A stretch of DNA of 64,000 bases from G942493375 sp942493375. GTDB lineage: Bacteria; Armatimonadota; UBA5829. The stretch lies in NCBI GenBank assembly GCA_942493375.1, contig OW818698.1:4960001-5024000 (forward strand). The letters are read 5' to 3'. Of the stretch, positions 52,092 to 60,433 are shown piece by piece; the stretch's first letter is position 1, and each line of letters opens with the position of its first letter. Under the pieces are notes generated by a model, which had not been told where the DNA came from, ran no database searches, and saw nothing but the letters and a program-made list of their open reading frames with translations. Both the position numbers and the translations under genes were made by a program.

Positions 52092-55000
52092 ATGAGATGT
52101 GTAAGATCTGCGGAATTACTCATTTTGTCGGTTGCAGCGGTTGCCTTACTTTTGGTATTCTGCTGTCCGGCAAATGCAACAGATAGTAATAAATGGATCC
52201 TCGGTGCTAGTGGGTCATGGGGAGATTCGGGTAACTGGTCATTGGGACTTGTCCCTGACTCCACGCATGATGCTCTAATAGAGCTGATCGATGGAAATAA
52301 GGTCATCACATATTCCTCAGGCACCTCCTCCATAAACAGCCTGGATTCCTATGAAAGAATCAAGATAACCGGTGGGCATCTGACGACGAATACGGATTCC
52401 ATTATCCGTAATGTATTAGAGATCACAGGTGGTGAGTTGACTGCAGCCACGATCTTCAACATTGAAGGTCTGCTGTGGACAGGCGGAACTATTTCAGGAT
52501 CTGGACCATTGACTCTGACAGCAGGGCATTCAGGCGCGATATCCGGTGCCTCGGCGAAGTACCTCAAGCAGACGTTGAATAATCAAGGGACGCTTACTTG
52601 GATCGGATCTGCTGATGTCACAGGTTACGATACTACCGTGATTAACAACAACGGACTTTACGACCTGCAACATGCGGGGAGTATTGTGGTACTCGGCCAG
52701 GTTGCAGGACATTCAACGGCTACATTCAACAACACAGGGATATTTCGCAAATCCTCAGGAACAGATATAAGCTACATTGACTGGATATTTAACAATGCTT
52801 CCGGTGCATCTGTTGAAGCAAATACAGGTAGTATACGATTCCGCAGAGGCGGAAATATACAGGGCAATTTCACCGGGGCAGGTAAATCCTACCTGGAAAA
52901 TGCTTCATTCAATCTGGTCGGTGCCGTGAATTCCGAGAACCTGGTGCTGGATGGAGCAACACTCAACGGCAGCGGCGGCTCACTCTCCGGCAGTTCATTT
53001 GTGTGGAACTATGGAACAATGACAGGAACAATAGACACATCCGGAAATATGGAGGTTAGTGGAGCATCCACTAAATATCTGAACGGTATTCTAAGCAACT
53101 CCGGGACCATACTTTGGAAAGGGTCGGCTGATGTAACAGGTTACGATACTACCGTGATCAACAACAACGGACTTTACGACCTGCAACATGCAGGGAGTAT
53201 TGTGGCACTCGGTCAGGTTGCAGGACATTCAACGGCTACATTCAACAACACAGGGATATTTCGCAAATCCTCAGGAACAGACATAAGCTACGTTGACTGG
53301 ATATTTAACAATGCTTCCGGTGCATCTGTTGAAGCAAATACAGGTAGTATACGATTCCGCAGAGGCGGAAATATACAGGGCAATTTCACCGGGGCAGGTA
53401 AATCTTACCTGGAAAATGGTACATTCTATCTGGTAGGTGCCCTGAATTCCGAGAACCTGGTGCTGGATGGAGCAACACTCAACGGCGGCGGTGGCTCACT
53501 CTCCGGCAGTCTATTTGTGTGGAACTATGGAACAATGACAGGAACAATAGACACATCCGGAAATATGGAGGTTAGTGGAGCATCCACTAAATATCTGAAC
53601 GGTATACTAAACAACTCCGGGAACATACTTTGGAAAGGGTCCGCTGATGTCACAGGTTACGATACTACCGTGATTAACAACAACGGACTTTACGACATTC
53701 AACATGCGGGGAGTATTGTGGTACTTGGCCAGGTTGCAGGACATTCAACGGCTGCTTTCAACAACGCAGGGATATTTCGCAAATCCTCAGGAACAGACAT
53801 AAGCTACGTTGACTGGATATTTAACAATGCTTCCGGTGCATCTGTTGAAGCAAATACAGGTAGTATACGATTCCGCAGAGGTGGCAATATACAGGGCAAT
53901 TTCACCGGGGCAGGTAAATCCTACCTGGAAAATGGTTCATTCAATCTGGTCGGTGCCCTGAATTCCGAGAACCTGGTGCTGGATGGAGCAACTCTCGATG
54001 GTAATGTTGGTTCACTCTCCGGCAGTTTATTTGTGTGGAACTATGGAACAATGACAGGAACTATAAACACATCCGGAAATATGGAGGTTAGTGGACCATC
54101 CACTAAATATCTGAACGGTATTCTAAACAACTCCGGGACCATACTTTGGAAAGGGTCAGCTGATGTCACAGGTTATGATACTACCGTGATTAACAACCAC
54201 GGACATTACGACCTGCAACATGCGGGGAGTATTGTGGCACTCGGCCAGGTTGCAGGACATTCAACGGCTGCATTCAACAACACAGGGATATTTCGCAAAT
54301 CCTCAGGAACCGACAACAGTTACATAGATTGGAATTTCACGAATAATGGCACTATCGATGCCCAGACAGGGACTATCAATCTGAGGAAAGGACTGACCAA
54401 CTACTCAGGCAATGTCCTGACAGGAGGAACCTACCTCATCACCAGTACCCTTAAGGTGAAAGATGCTGATATTGTCACCAACGGTGGTAATATTGTTCTT
54501 AACGGTTCCGGATCGAAATTCGTAGATGATGCCAATGTTAATGCTCTAGCCAACTTTGCAACCAATACCGGCGGGTTTACCATCAAAAACGGCAGAGACT
54601 TTGATACAAAGGGTGCTCTGGCCAACTCCGGGTATGTAGGTGTAAAGAACGGCAGCACCCTGAGTGTTAAGGGCAACTATACACAGTCTGCAGGCAGTAC
54701 CCAGCTGGAAGATGGCACAATTAGGACGACAGACGCTGCGTATGATGTTCTGATTGATGGTGGAGTATTGGCCGGAAACGGGACTATCGAGTCCGATGTG
54801 TTTTCCAGTGGAGAGGTGTCCCCGGGTCTGTCACCTGGAACACTCTACATAAACGGTAACTATACACAGCAATCCAGCGGTTTACTCACTATTGAACTGG
54901 CTACACTTACCGATTTTGACAAGCTCAATATTACAGGAGATGCGAATCTGGCTGGAACTCTATCGGTGAAAATGCTCAATACTCTCACAGTATCCGCTGG

Positions 55001-55232
55001 AGATCAGTTTATATTCCTGATGTGCTCAACCGGAACCAGAAATGGAAAGTTCGATTTTGTGAATGGTTTATCAGCAGGTCCACTTAGTGTATTTGATGTT
55101 CAGTATGACAATACCTATGTGAAACTGGTAGCACTCACAGACTACAGTGCAGTCCCGGAACCATCTTCACTGGTTGTGCTGTTTGGCGGGGTTTCTGGTC
55201 TGGTAGTTTTTGTAAGGAGAAGAAGAAGCTGA
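52092..55232 (+). CDS. PEP-CTERM surface protein with near-identical tandem repeats
   Basis: A 1,046-residue exported protein, start at 52092 with AAGGAG 9 bases upstream and signal peptide LLILSVAAVALLLVFCCPANA. The mature part opens with GASGSWGDSGNWSLGLVPD, as in autotransporter-associated beta-helix proteins, followed by three full repeats of exactly 172 residues and a partial fourth (about 174-755), then a PATR-like region (GVLAGNGTIES, SPGLSPGTLYINGNYTQ). The C-terminus is a complete PEP-CTERM signal: VPEP, a hydrophobic stretch (SLVVLFGGVSGLVVFV) and RRRRS. It is expected to be cleaved by an exosortase and linked to the surface with exopolysaccharide. The exosortase is not in this window. 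Confidence 0.95.
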   Translation: MRCVRSAELLILSVAAVALLLVFCCPANATDSNKWILGASGSWGDSGNWSLGLVPDSTHDALIELIDGNKVITYSSGTSSINSLDSYERIKITGGHLTTNTDSIIRNVLEITGGELTAATIFNIEGLLWTGGTISGSGPLTLTAGHSGAISGASAKYLKQTLNNQGTLTWIGSADVTGYDTTVINNNGLYDLQHAGSIVVLGQVAGHSTATFNNTGIFRKSSGTDISYIDWIFNNASGASVEANTGSIRFRRGGNIQGNFTGAGKSYLENASFNLVGAVNSENLVLDGATLNGSGGSLSGSSFVWNYGTMTGTIDTSGNMEVSGASTKYLNGILSNSGTILWKGSADVTGYDTTVINNNGLYDLQHAGSIVALGQVAGHSTATFNNTGIFRKSSGTDISYVDWIFNNASGASVEANTGSIRFRRGGNIQGNFTGAGKSYLENGTFYLVGALNSENLVLDGATLNGGGGSLSGSLFVWNYGTMTGTIDTSGNMEVSGASTKYLNGILNNSGNILWKGSADVTGYDTTVINNNGLYDIQHAGSIVVLGQVAGHSTAAFNNAGIFRKSSGTDISYVDWIFNNASGASVEANTGSIRFRRGGNIQGNFTGAGKSYLENGSFNLVGALNSENLVLDGATLDGNVGSLSGSLFVWNYGTMTGTINTSGNMEVSGPSTKYLNGILNNSGTILWKGSADVTGYDTTVINNHGHYDLQHAGSIVALGQVAGHSTAAFNNTGIFRKSSGTDNSYIDWNFTNNGTIDAQTGTINLRKGLTNYSGNVLTGGTYLITSTLKVKDADIVTNGGNIVLNGSGSKFVDDANVNALANFATNTGGFTIKNGRDFDTKGALANSGYVGVKNGSTLSVKGNYTQSAGSTQLEDGTIRTTDAAYDVLIDGGVLAGNGTIESDVFSSGEVSPGLSPGTLYINGNYTQQSSGLLTIELATLTDFDKLNITGDANLAGTLSVKMLNTLTVSAGDQFIFLMCSTGTRNGKFDFVNGLSAGPLSVFDVQYDNTYVKLVALTDYSAVPEPSSLVVLFGGVSGLVVFVRRRRS
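52611..54360 (+). repeat. 516-bp coding tandem repeat (3 full units plus a partial fourth)
   Basis: The phrase GCTGATGTCACAGGTTACGA (one unit has GTAACA) recurs at 52611, 53127, 53643 and 54159, exactly 516 bases apart, and the units are almost identical in DNA, including silent sites. Unit 4 is cut after about 200 bases. Confidence 0.95.
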
Positions 55233-55244
55233 TAGAAAAGCCCG

Positions 55245-55287
55245 GTTGCTGCGATGCGTTCGAAAACCTCCGGCGCATCGCAGCAAC
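55245..55287 (+). terminator. Perfect hairpin after the PEP-CTERM gene
   Basis: GTTGCTGCGATGCG (55245-55258) and CGCATCGCAGCAAC (55274-55287) form a perfect 14-base stem with a 15-base loop, 12 bases after the stop. No T-run, so termination is likely but not classical. Confidence 0.65.
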
Positions 55288-55338
55288 AGCCCACGTTTAC
55301 ACTTGCCACTTATACATCCTCATTCTATACTGTATCAG

Positions 55339-56673
55339 ATGACTAAACTCAACCCCGAAAACCCCATAGAACTCCAACAAATGCTCCATGCCGGTATGGG
55401 CAGGGCTATTCTGTTTCTTATGAATCAGGATACTGCACAATATCGCGACGTGATACTGGATGCCTGCCTGCACAATTATGCTTATGATAAGCAATGCGAG
55501 GATGAACGTGCAGATTATTTGTATCCACTTATCAAAGCATCGGGAGAAATAGAGTATTACCGGGAAAATATCCTCAGTGCACTTCCTCTAGAAACAGATT
55601 ATTATGATGCTGAGCAGCTTCTGGATTTTGCTGTCTTGTTTGCGCGAGACGGATGTGAACAGGCCAGGAGTGCAATTTATGACAAACTGCATCGGAGAAA
55701 CACAGATGCACTTCCGCGGGATTTGTCAGGTGTAAGCCAGATTATCGAACTGGACGGTATTTCAGGACTGATTCACTGTTTGGAATATATCGAATCGAAT
55801 CCGGACTTGATAGGGGCATATCAAGATGATATGTTGATTTGGCAGGCTGAGGAGGTTACAAGCATAGAGGAAGTCCGTCTTGCTCTTATTGAAGCCGTTC
55901 AAAATAAACCCGCTGTTGCCAGAATGCTTGCCAGTATTAACGAATACTCCATTGAATGGACAGCGGAGGAGATTGTTCGCAAACGTAAGGAGATGCGGGG
56001 AAGCCACAAGTCTCTCAGTGATACAATCTCATCAGAGACTACCTGGCAGGAACTAAAGAAAAGACCGGAGTTCAGACGACTGCTCCCCAGTTGGTCTCGT
56101 GTGGCATCGGATTCTGAGTTCGAAAGGGCTGCACTTGATTTAGAGAGCTTTACAGACCCAAAACAACTTGCAGCATACCTACGGCTATTTGTGAAACGAC
56201 CGTTTCCACTTGATCCGAACAAGCTAATTAAACTCGTTGACTATCCTGATGAAGGAGTCGTATGGAGGGCACTTACTGACCTTGAAACAATCCACCATCC
56301 GGATGTCCGCGCATTGTTTATGCGCATTATTGAAGTCCCAGAACTGTCTGACCAGGCTATTGGATTGTTGAGAAGCAACTATGAGACTGGAGATGATCAG
56401 ATCATTATGCGACTTTTGGAAGCTGAAAATGACCTGGATAATCTGCATGCCTTGTGCGGCGATACTAACCATACATATCAGGAAAATCCAGTGCCTGAGG
56501 GTAATGAGCCACTATTGCTGGTCTACGAAAAAGTCCCATGTGCGCTCTGCCGTCACACATGCCTTGAGATTATACAATCTTTAGCTGAGATTCCTGACTG
56601 GATGATAGAGGAGTGCAGGTATGATTCTAATTCTGGGACAAGGGAACTCGCTGAATCTCTTGCTATCGTGTAG
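55339..56673 (+). CDS. HEAT-like alpha-helical repeat protein
   Basis: A 444-residue cytoplasmic protein. The start at 55339 (MTKLNPENPIELQQMLHAGM) has no clear SD; the upstream extension is inside the preceding hairpin and is rejected. Alpha-helical throughout with HEAT-like segments, clearest at LVDYPDEGVVWRALTDLETI and HHPDVRALFMRIIEVPELSD. No catalytic motif. The C-terminus has a CALCRHTCLE cysteine cluster. Function unknown, perhaps a scaffold. By eye AT-rich like the other odd genes in this window. It lies 54 bases before the UroD-like gene and may be cotranscribed with it. Confidence 0.55.
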   Translation: MTKLNPENPIELQQMLHAGMGRAILFLMNQDTAQYRDVILDACLHNYAYDKQCEDERADYLYPLIKASGEIEYYRENILSALPLETDYYDAEQLLDFAVLFARDGCEQARSAIYDKLHRRNTDALPRDLSGVSQIIELDGISGLIHCLEYIESNPDLIGAYQDDMLIWQAEEVTSIEEVRLALIEAVQNKPAVARMLASINEYSIEWTAEEIVRKRKEMRGSHKSLSDTISSETTWQELKKRPEFRRLLPSWSRVASDSEFERAALDLESFTDPKQLAAYLRLFVKRPFPLDPNKLIKLVDYPDEGVVWRALTDLETIHHPDVRALFMRIIEVPELSDQAIGLLRSNYETGDDQIIMRLLEAENDLDNLHALCGDTNHTYQENPVPEGNEPLLLVYEKVPCALCRHTCLEIIQSLAEIPDWMIEECRYDSNSGTRELAESLAIV

Positions 56674-56727
56674 AATAATCTAGACTTATTCACAAACCAG
56701 AACGACATAATATCCTGGAGATAGACA

Positions 56728-57891
56728 ATGACTAGACGGGAAAGAATCCTTGCAGCTTTTGCGCATCAGGTGCCTGACAGGACACCTCTGTTTGAGATAT
56801 TTCAACCTTATCAACCTATACACTGGAAAGTTTGTGGACAGAACATAGGGACTGACCAGTCGATGGCATGGGATGCTATGGCTGAGGGTGTTGACCGTGC
56901 AGAACTGGTGGAAGCTGAGGCCAGAGCAGCTTTTGATATTGCTAAGTTCTTCGAGCTGGATATGGTTCGATTGAATGCGGCTACTCCGGAGAATTATTCC
57001 AGGCCCGTGAAGCTTGGACAGTTTGAATGGGAGTTGCATGGAGTAAATTATATTAGAAACCCCAGGACGATGCTTGTAGAACCAGCGGTTCCTATAGCTG
57101 ATTCGGACAAGCAGGCTGAAGATACACTCCGCAAGCAGATTGAGTCCTTTGATACTCTCCCCGAACTCTCTGAGATAAAGCCTGATGCTGTGTATACGCG
57201 TGTAAAAGAACTTGCTGAAGCTGAGGGGATTGAGTTTGTCTATATGGCTGAAGTAGGCGCTGGAACCGGAGTGGCGTTTTATCCGCCATTTATGTTGATG
57301 TGGATGCTGACTGAGCCGGAGTTGATACACAAATGGCTGGACAGGCAGAAGCATTTTGCTTTCCACTATACCAGACAGGCTGTATCATTCGGGCATGAGG
57401 TAGTAGCCCTGGGAGGCGATGTCAGCAGTGACAAGGGGCCTTTCATATCTCCTGCAACCTACAGAGAGTTCATATTGCCGGTCATTCAAGAGCATGTAAA
57501 AGTAGTCCAGGACTCAGGGGCGCTGGCTGTGTATACATCCGATGGCAACCACTGGCCTATCATGCAGGAGTTCTTCTTTGATTCCGGAATTGACGGCTAT
57601 AAAGAGGTTGACAGGGCAGCCGGGATGACCTTTGAACGGTTGATAGAGGCAGGGATCGACAAGAGGGTCTGCATAATCGGGAACATGGATGCCAGGCATA
57701 CACTTTGCATGGGAACAACCCGGCAGGTACACGATGAAGTTATAGACTGTCTGCAAAAGGGTCAGACTACCCCGGGAGGTCACATCCTCCACGCCAGTCA
57801 CTCAGTCCACGAAGACGTTATACCTGAAAACTATCTGGCAGCAGTTAATGCATATAGAGAGTATTTTGGGATGGGTAAGTTGGAGTGGTAA
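56728..57891 (+). CDS. UroD-family protein (MtaA/CmuA-like methyltransferase)
   Basis: A 387-residue cytoplasmic protein of the uroporphyrinogen decarboxylase superfamily. The barrel is recognisable from MTRRERILAAFAHQVPDRTP, the family's N-terminal signature, then GVAFYPPFMLMWMLTEPEL, EVVALGGDVSSDKGPFISP, YTSDGNHWPIMQEFF, CIIGNMDARHTLCMGT and the C-terminal HASHSVHEDVIPENY. Members outside haem synthesis transfer methyl groups to coenzyme M or corrinoids, or act in degradation of methylated compounds. Which one applies cannot be told. Start at 56728, GGAG 8 bases upstream. Its stop codon lies inside the arm of a hairpin element. Confidence 0.85.
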   Translation: MTRRERILAAFAHQVPDRTPLFEIFQPYQPIHWKVCGQNIGTDQSMAWDAMAEGVDRAELVEAEARAAFDIAKFFELDMVRLNAATPENYSRPVKLGQFEWELHGVNYIRNPRTMLVEPAVPIADSDKQAEDTLRKQIESFDTLPELSEIKPDAVYTRVKELAEAEGIEFVYMAEVGAGTGVAFYPPFMLMWMLTEPELIHKWLDRQKHFAFHYTRQAVSFGHEVVALGGDVSSDKGPFISPATYREFILPVIQEHVKVVQDSGALAVYTSDGNHWPIMQEFFFDSGIDGYKEVDRAAGMTFERLIEAGIDKRVCIIGNMDARHTLCMGTTRQVHDEVIDCLQKGQTTPGGHILHASHSVHEDVIPENYLAAVNAYREYFGMGKLEW

Positions 57892-57892
57892 T

Positions 57893-57962
57893 TGTCATCC
57901 TGAGGAACGAAGGATCTGCTTTTCTAGTTTAAAAAGCAGATCCTTCGTTCCTCAGGATGACA
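57893..57962. repeat. GTCATCCTGAGG hairpin element, copy 7 (extended to 57886-57969)
   Basis: Complete arms, loop CTAGTTT. The pairing continues outwards: TGGTAATTGTCATCC at 57886 pairs exactly with GGATGACAATTACCA ending at 57969. The upstream gene's TAA stop (57889-57891) is within that outer arm. Confidence 0.95.
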
Positions 57963-58031
57963 ATTACCAGACAATGTTACATTAAGTAAACAGTATTTTC
58001 CCTAACCCACTTCATACTTCATAATCATAAT

Positions 58032-59750
58032 TCATAATTTCGCTACTACTGGTCTTGTAGTTACGGTGGTTTTGTCTATGGTGACTTCAACAGATTGCTC
58101 CACTGCATCTGGTGTCCAGATTATGGTTGCCGTGTATTTACCGTCTTTGTCTGTTTGCAGGATGCCGGTATCAACGGTTCCTCCTGTGATGTTTAATGTG
58201 ATTGGTCGGTCTGCAGTGGGGTTACCCAGTTTGTCTATCGATGTTATTTTTAGCATCGCTTTGGTTGTATCAACAGCATCCGGGGTGAGTTTAACGGTCA
58301 GCCGATCTGCTGGACCTGCGTCTATTTTTATTGTTCGTTTGGTTACCAACGCTCCGTAAGAAGCACAGATAGCTCCTGTTTTGGTCTTTGTAGGGGCATA
58401 GCGGCCCATTTGGTCTATAAACCCCATTCCACTCTTACTGCCCCAGATAACCTTGCTCAGATCTGCTTCAGGGATTGGATTGCTGTCAGGCCCCATTACA
58501 GGTGTAAGGTGAGCAAAGTCTCCGGCGATTATTGTATCGCCTATGCCTGTGATTCCAAGTATTTCAGTCGTTGGAGGTTCGGTTTTATCGGAGAAGAGCA
58601 ACAGGCCGTTGGCCACATATCTCTCTGTTCCGCCTGATGGACTGTTGACTACGAACCCCCTGATGGAAAGTGTAGTAGAGCCTCCGCCGTCCAGGTTTAT
58701 CGCATTCACAGCTCCGAGATTGCGCATTTGAGAAGCCATATCTGCAAGGTTCAAGCCCTTACTTAGGTCCTGCCTACCATCTACAGTCACCAGCAGCAGT
58801 CTATTATCTGCTGTAATGCCAACTGCAGTCCTTGGATGGGTAGACTTAACTATATCTGCCCCGAATCCCTCAGCATCTCCGTCGACGGATTCTATTCCGT
58901 CCTTAACCAGCCATGGACCGCCACCGACAGCCTGATCGACTGTTGACCAGTCACAGCCCGACGGACTGCTAAGGTCAAAGCGCATAGTCAATACGTCACC
59001 GACCTTTATGTTGTCCTTTATTAACTTTGCAGATTCGCCACCACCGGCTAATATGACCGTCCCAGGTTGTATATCGGCATCCAGAATGCCAGGAAGAAGC
59101 TCTGTAACTGTTAGTTTTACAGGCTTGTTGGCTGCTACAGGAAGATCAGTTGTGGTGCAACGGACATATGTGACAGCGAACTTTGACTGCACTTTCAGGC
59201 CGAATGTAGAAGTGTAAGCAACGAGCTGTCCTGTGCCTCTGGGTTTGTTGATTCCGTCCAGTTTGACTGTCGTTCCATCTGCGAATGCCAGTGATCCATT
59301 GCATGTTGGAATATCGAATATAACCTTGCGGTCTTTGGTGATAGCAATAGCCACGCGGTTGTTACCTGGTTCGCTGACTAATTCACCATCGACTATGCAA
59401 ACTCCAAGCGGATCTCCTCCCCATTCCATCGGAAAAAAGTCTGCATTGACGCCGGCAATGGCATTCCTGCGCTCCACCATAGCTGCGATGTTTTCCCGGC
59501 CTTTGTAAACATCCTCTGTGAAGATAGCATCCTTGCCTAATGCTGCTTTCACTTTTAGATCAGGTTTATTGAGATCAATGCTGAGGGTATTAGTGAGAAG
59601 CGGATAAGATAGATTGTCATTTGTGGTCTGGGTCAGAGTGACCCCATCAGTGACCTGCTTGATAGTATCAAGAGCATATGAATGACTGCAAAGAAGCGCA
59701 ATTAAGCCAGGAATAATGGCAATATAGGATTTTAGTCTGCTTGTCTTCAA
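58032..59750 (-). CDS. Phosphodiester glycosidase (NAGPA-type) with Ig-like tail, secreted
   Basis: A 572-residue exported protein. The N-terminal domain (about 75-400) is the phosphodiester glycosidase fold: NADFFPMEWGGDPLGVC, VGGGPWLVKDG, HPRTAVGITADNRLLLVTVD and AINLDGGGSTTLSIRG. The eukaryotic enzyme uncovers GlcNAc-phosphodiesters in lysosomal glycans; bacterial members cleave related bonds, for example in capsules or teichoic-like polymers. Residues 470-572 form an invasin-like Ig domain (NPTADRPITLNITGGTVDTG, KDGKYTATIIWTPD). The start is a TTG at 59750 without a clear SD; the signal peptide is YIAIIPGLIALLCSHSYA. It may attack phosphodiester-linked sugars on surface polysaccharides. 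Confidence 0.9.
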   Translation of the reverse strand: MKTSRLKSYIAIIPGLIALLCSHSYALDTIKQVTDGVTLTQTTNDNLSYPLLTNTLSIDLNKPDLKVKAALGKDAIFTEDVYKGRENIAAMVERRNAIAGVNADFFPMEWGGDPLGVCIVDGELVSEPGNNRVAIAITKDRKVIFDIPTCNGSLAFADGTTVKLDGINKPRGTGQLVAYTSTFGLKVQSKFAVTYVRCTTTDLPVAANKPVKLTVTELLPGILDADIQPGTVILAGGGESAKLIKDNIKVGDVLTMRFDLSSPSGCDWSTVDQAVGGGPWLVKDGIESVDGDAEGFGADIVKSTHPRTAVGITADNRLLLVTVDGRQDLSKGLNLADMASQMRNLGAVNAINLDGGGSTTLSIRGFVVNSPSGGTERYVANGLLLFSDKTEPPTTEILGITGIGDTIIAGDFAHLTPVMGPDSNPIPEADLSKVIWGSKSGMGFIDQMGRYAPTKTKTGAICASYGALVTKRTIKIDAGPADRLTVKLTPDAVDTTKAMLKITSIDKLGNPTADRPITLNITGGTVDTGILQTDKDGKYTATIIWTPDAVEQSVEVTIDKTTVTTRPVVAKL

Positions 59751-59811
59751 TGGCGTACCAATTATAAATCATGAAAAGAGAAGGGAATGGTTGCAATGCA
59801 GGCGTCGGGTG

Positions 59812-59850
59812 TTCAATTCCTGACGCCTGAAGTCTGAAGCCTGAAGCCTA
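59812..59850 (-). repeat. TAGGCTTTAGG-family repeat, copy 3
   Basis: Reading leftwards from the NuoE-like gene, its TAG stop opens TAGGCTTCAGGCTTCAGACT, then TCAGGCGTCAGG. It aligns with the start of the 7416-7522 copy with only a few changes and the same relation to the stop codon. Confidence 0.9.
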
Positions 59851-60330
59851 TCCCCGGTATTCGTCCAGAATGGCTTTGATTTGTTCGGGTTCTACTCTTG
59901 GGTAAACCTTTTCATCTACCATCAATACCGGGGCTAATCCACAGGCACCGATACAGCGGGTCTCGTTGAGGGTGAACAGGTTATCATCGGTGGTCTCTCC
60001 CACTGTAATATCCAATTCTTCCTCTACTAACTCTAAAAGTTTGGCAGCACCTTTTATGTAGCAAGCTGTTCCCATACACACTGAAAGTTGATGCTTACCC
60101 TGAGGGCGGAGTTTAAAATAGCTATAAAATGTTGCGACCCCATATATTTCTGCCGCAGGTACTTTGGTCGTCTGACAGATGTGCTCCATTATCTCCTGGC
60201 TCAAGAAACCATATTTCTCCTGGGCGAAGTGCATAATGGTGATCAGAGCTGTCTGAGGATGCTCCGGATTTAGAACAGATAATATATATTCGGTAAGATC
60301 CTGAAACTTCTCTTCACATGCACAAGACAT
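59848..60330 (-). CDS. NuoE-like [2Fe-2S] protein (24-kDa subunit type)
   Basis: A 160-residue cytoplasmic protein of the NuoE/HoxE/HndA thioredoxin-like family. Start at 60330 with AAGGAA 10 bases upstream. The four iron-sulfur ligands are present: C85 and C90 in SVCMGTACYIKGA, C126 and C130 in RCIGACGLAP. The N-terminal helices (VPAAEIYGVATFYSYFKLRP) match the family, which passes electrons from the flavin subunit in complex I or NAD-reducing hydrogenases. No NuoF, NuoG or hydrogenase gene is nearby in the window, so its partner is not visible. It is followed by a TAGGCTT repeat and preceded by a long hairpin. Confidence 0.93.
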   Translation of the reverse strand: MSCACEEKFQDLTEYILSVLNPEHPQTALITIMHFAQEKYGFLSQEIMEHICQTTKVPAAEIYGVATFYSYFKLRPQGKHQLSVCMGTACYIKGAAKLLELVEEELDITVGETTDDNLFTLNETRCIGACGLAPVLMVDEKVYPRVEPEQIKAILDEYRG

Positions 60331-60381
60331 CTTTGGGGTTCCTTTCAAGAAACGGACTGATGACAAATGTTTTAGAAACAT

Positions 60382-60419
60382 CCTCTCCTATTCCCCCTTC
60401 AAAGGGGGAATAGGAGAGG
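60382..60419. terminator. Perfect 18-bp hairpin
   Basis: CCTCTCCTATTCCCCCTT (60382-60399), loop CA, then its exact complement (60402-60419). It lies between the sugar-isomerase stop and the NuoE-like start, and is a candidate terminator or processing stem for the isomerase message, or a member of a dispersed repeat. Confidence 0.75.
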
Positions 60420-60433
60420 TAACTTAACGCTTA

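Noticed and set aside
52611..54360. CRISPR-like periodicity
   Set aside because: The period is 516 bases and coding, with no spacer pattern.
3612..57962. Hairpin copies as rho-independent terminators
   Set aside because: Arms are too long and conserved, some copies lie between divergent gene starts, and no T-run follows. They may still influence transcript ends, but they are repeats first.
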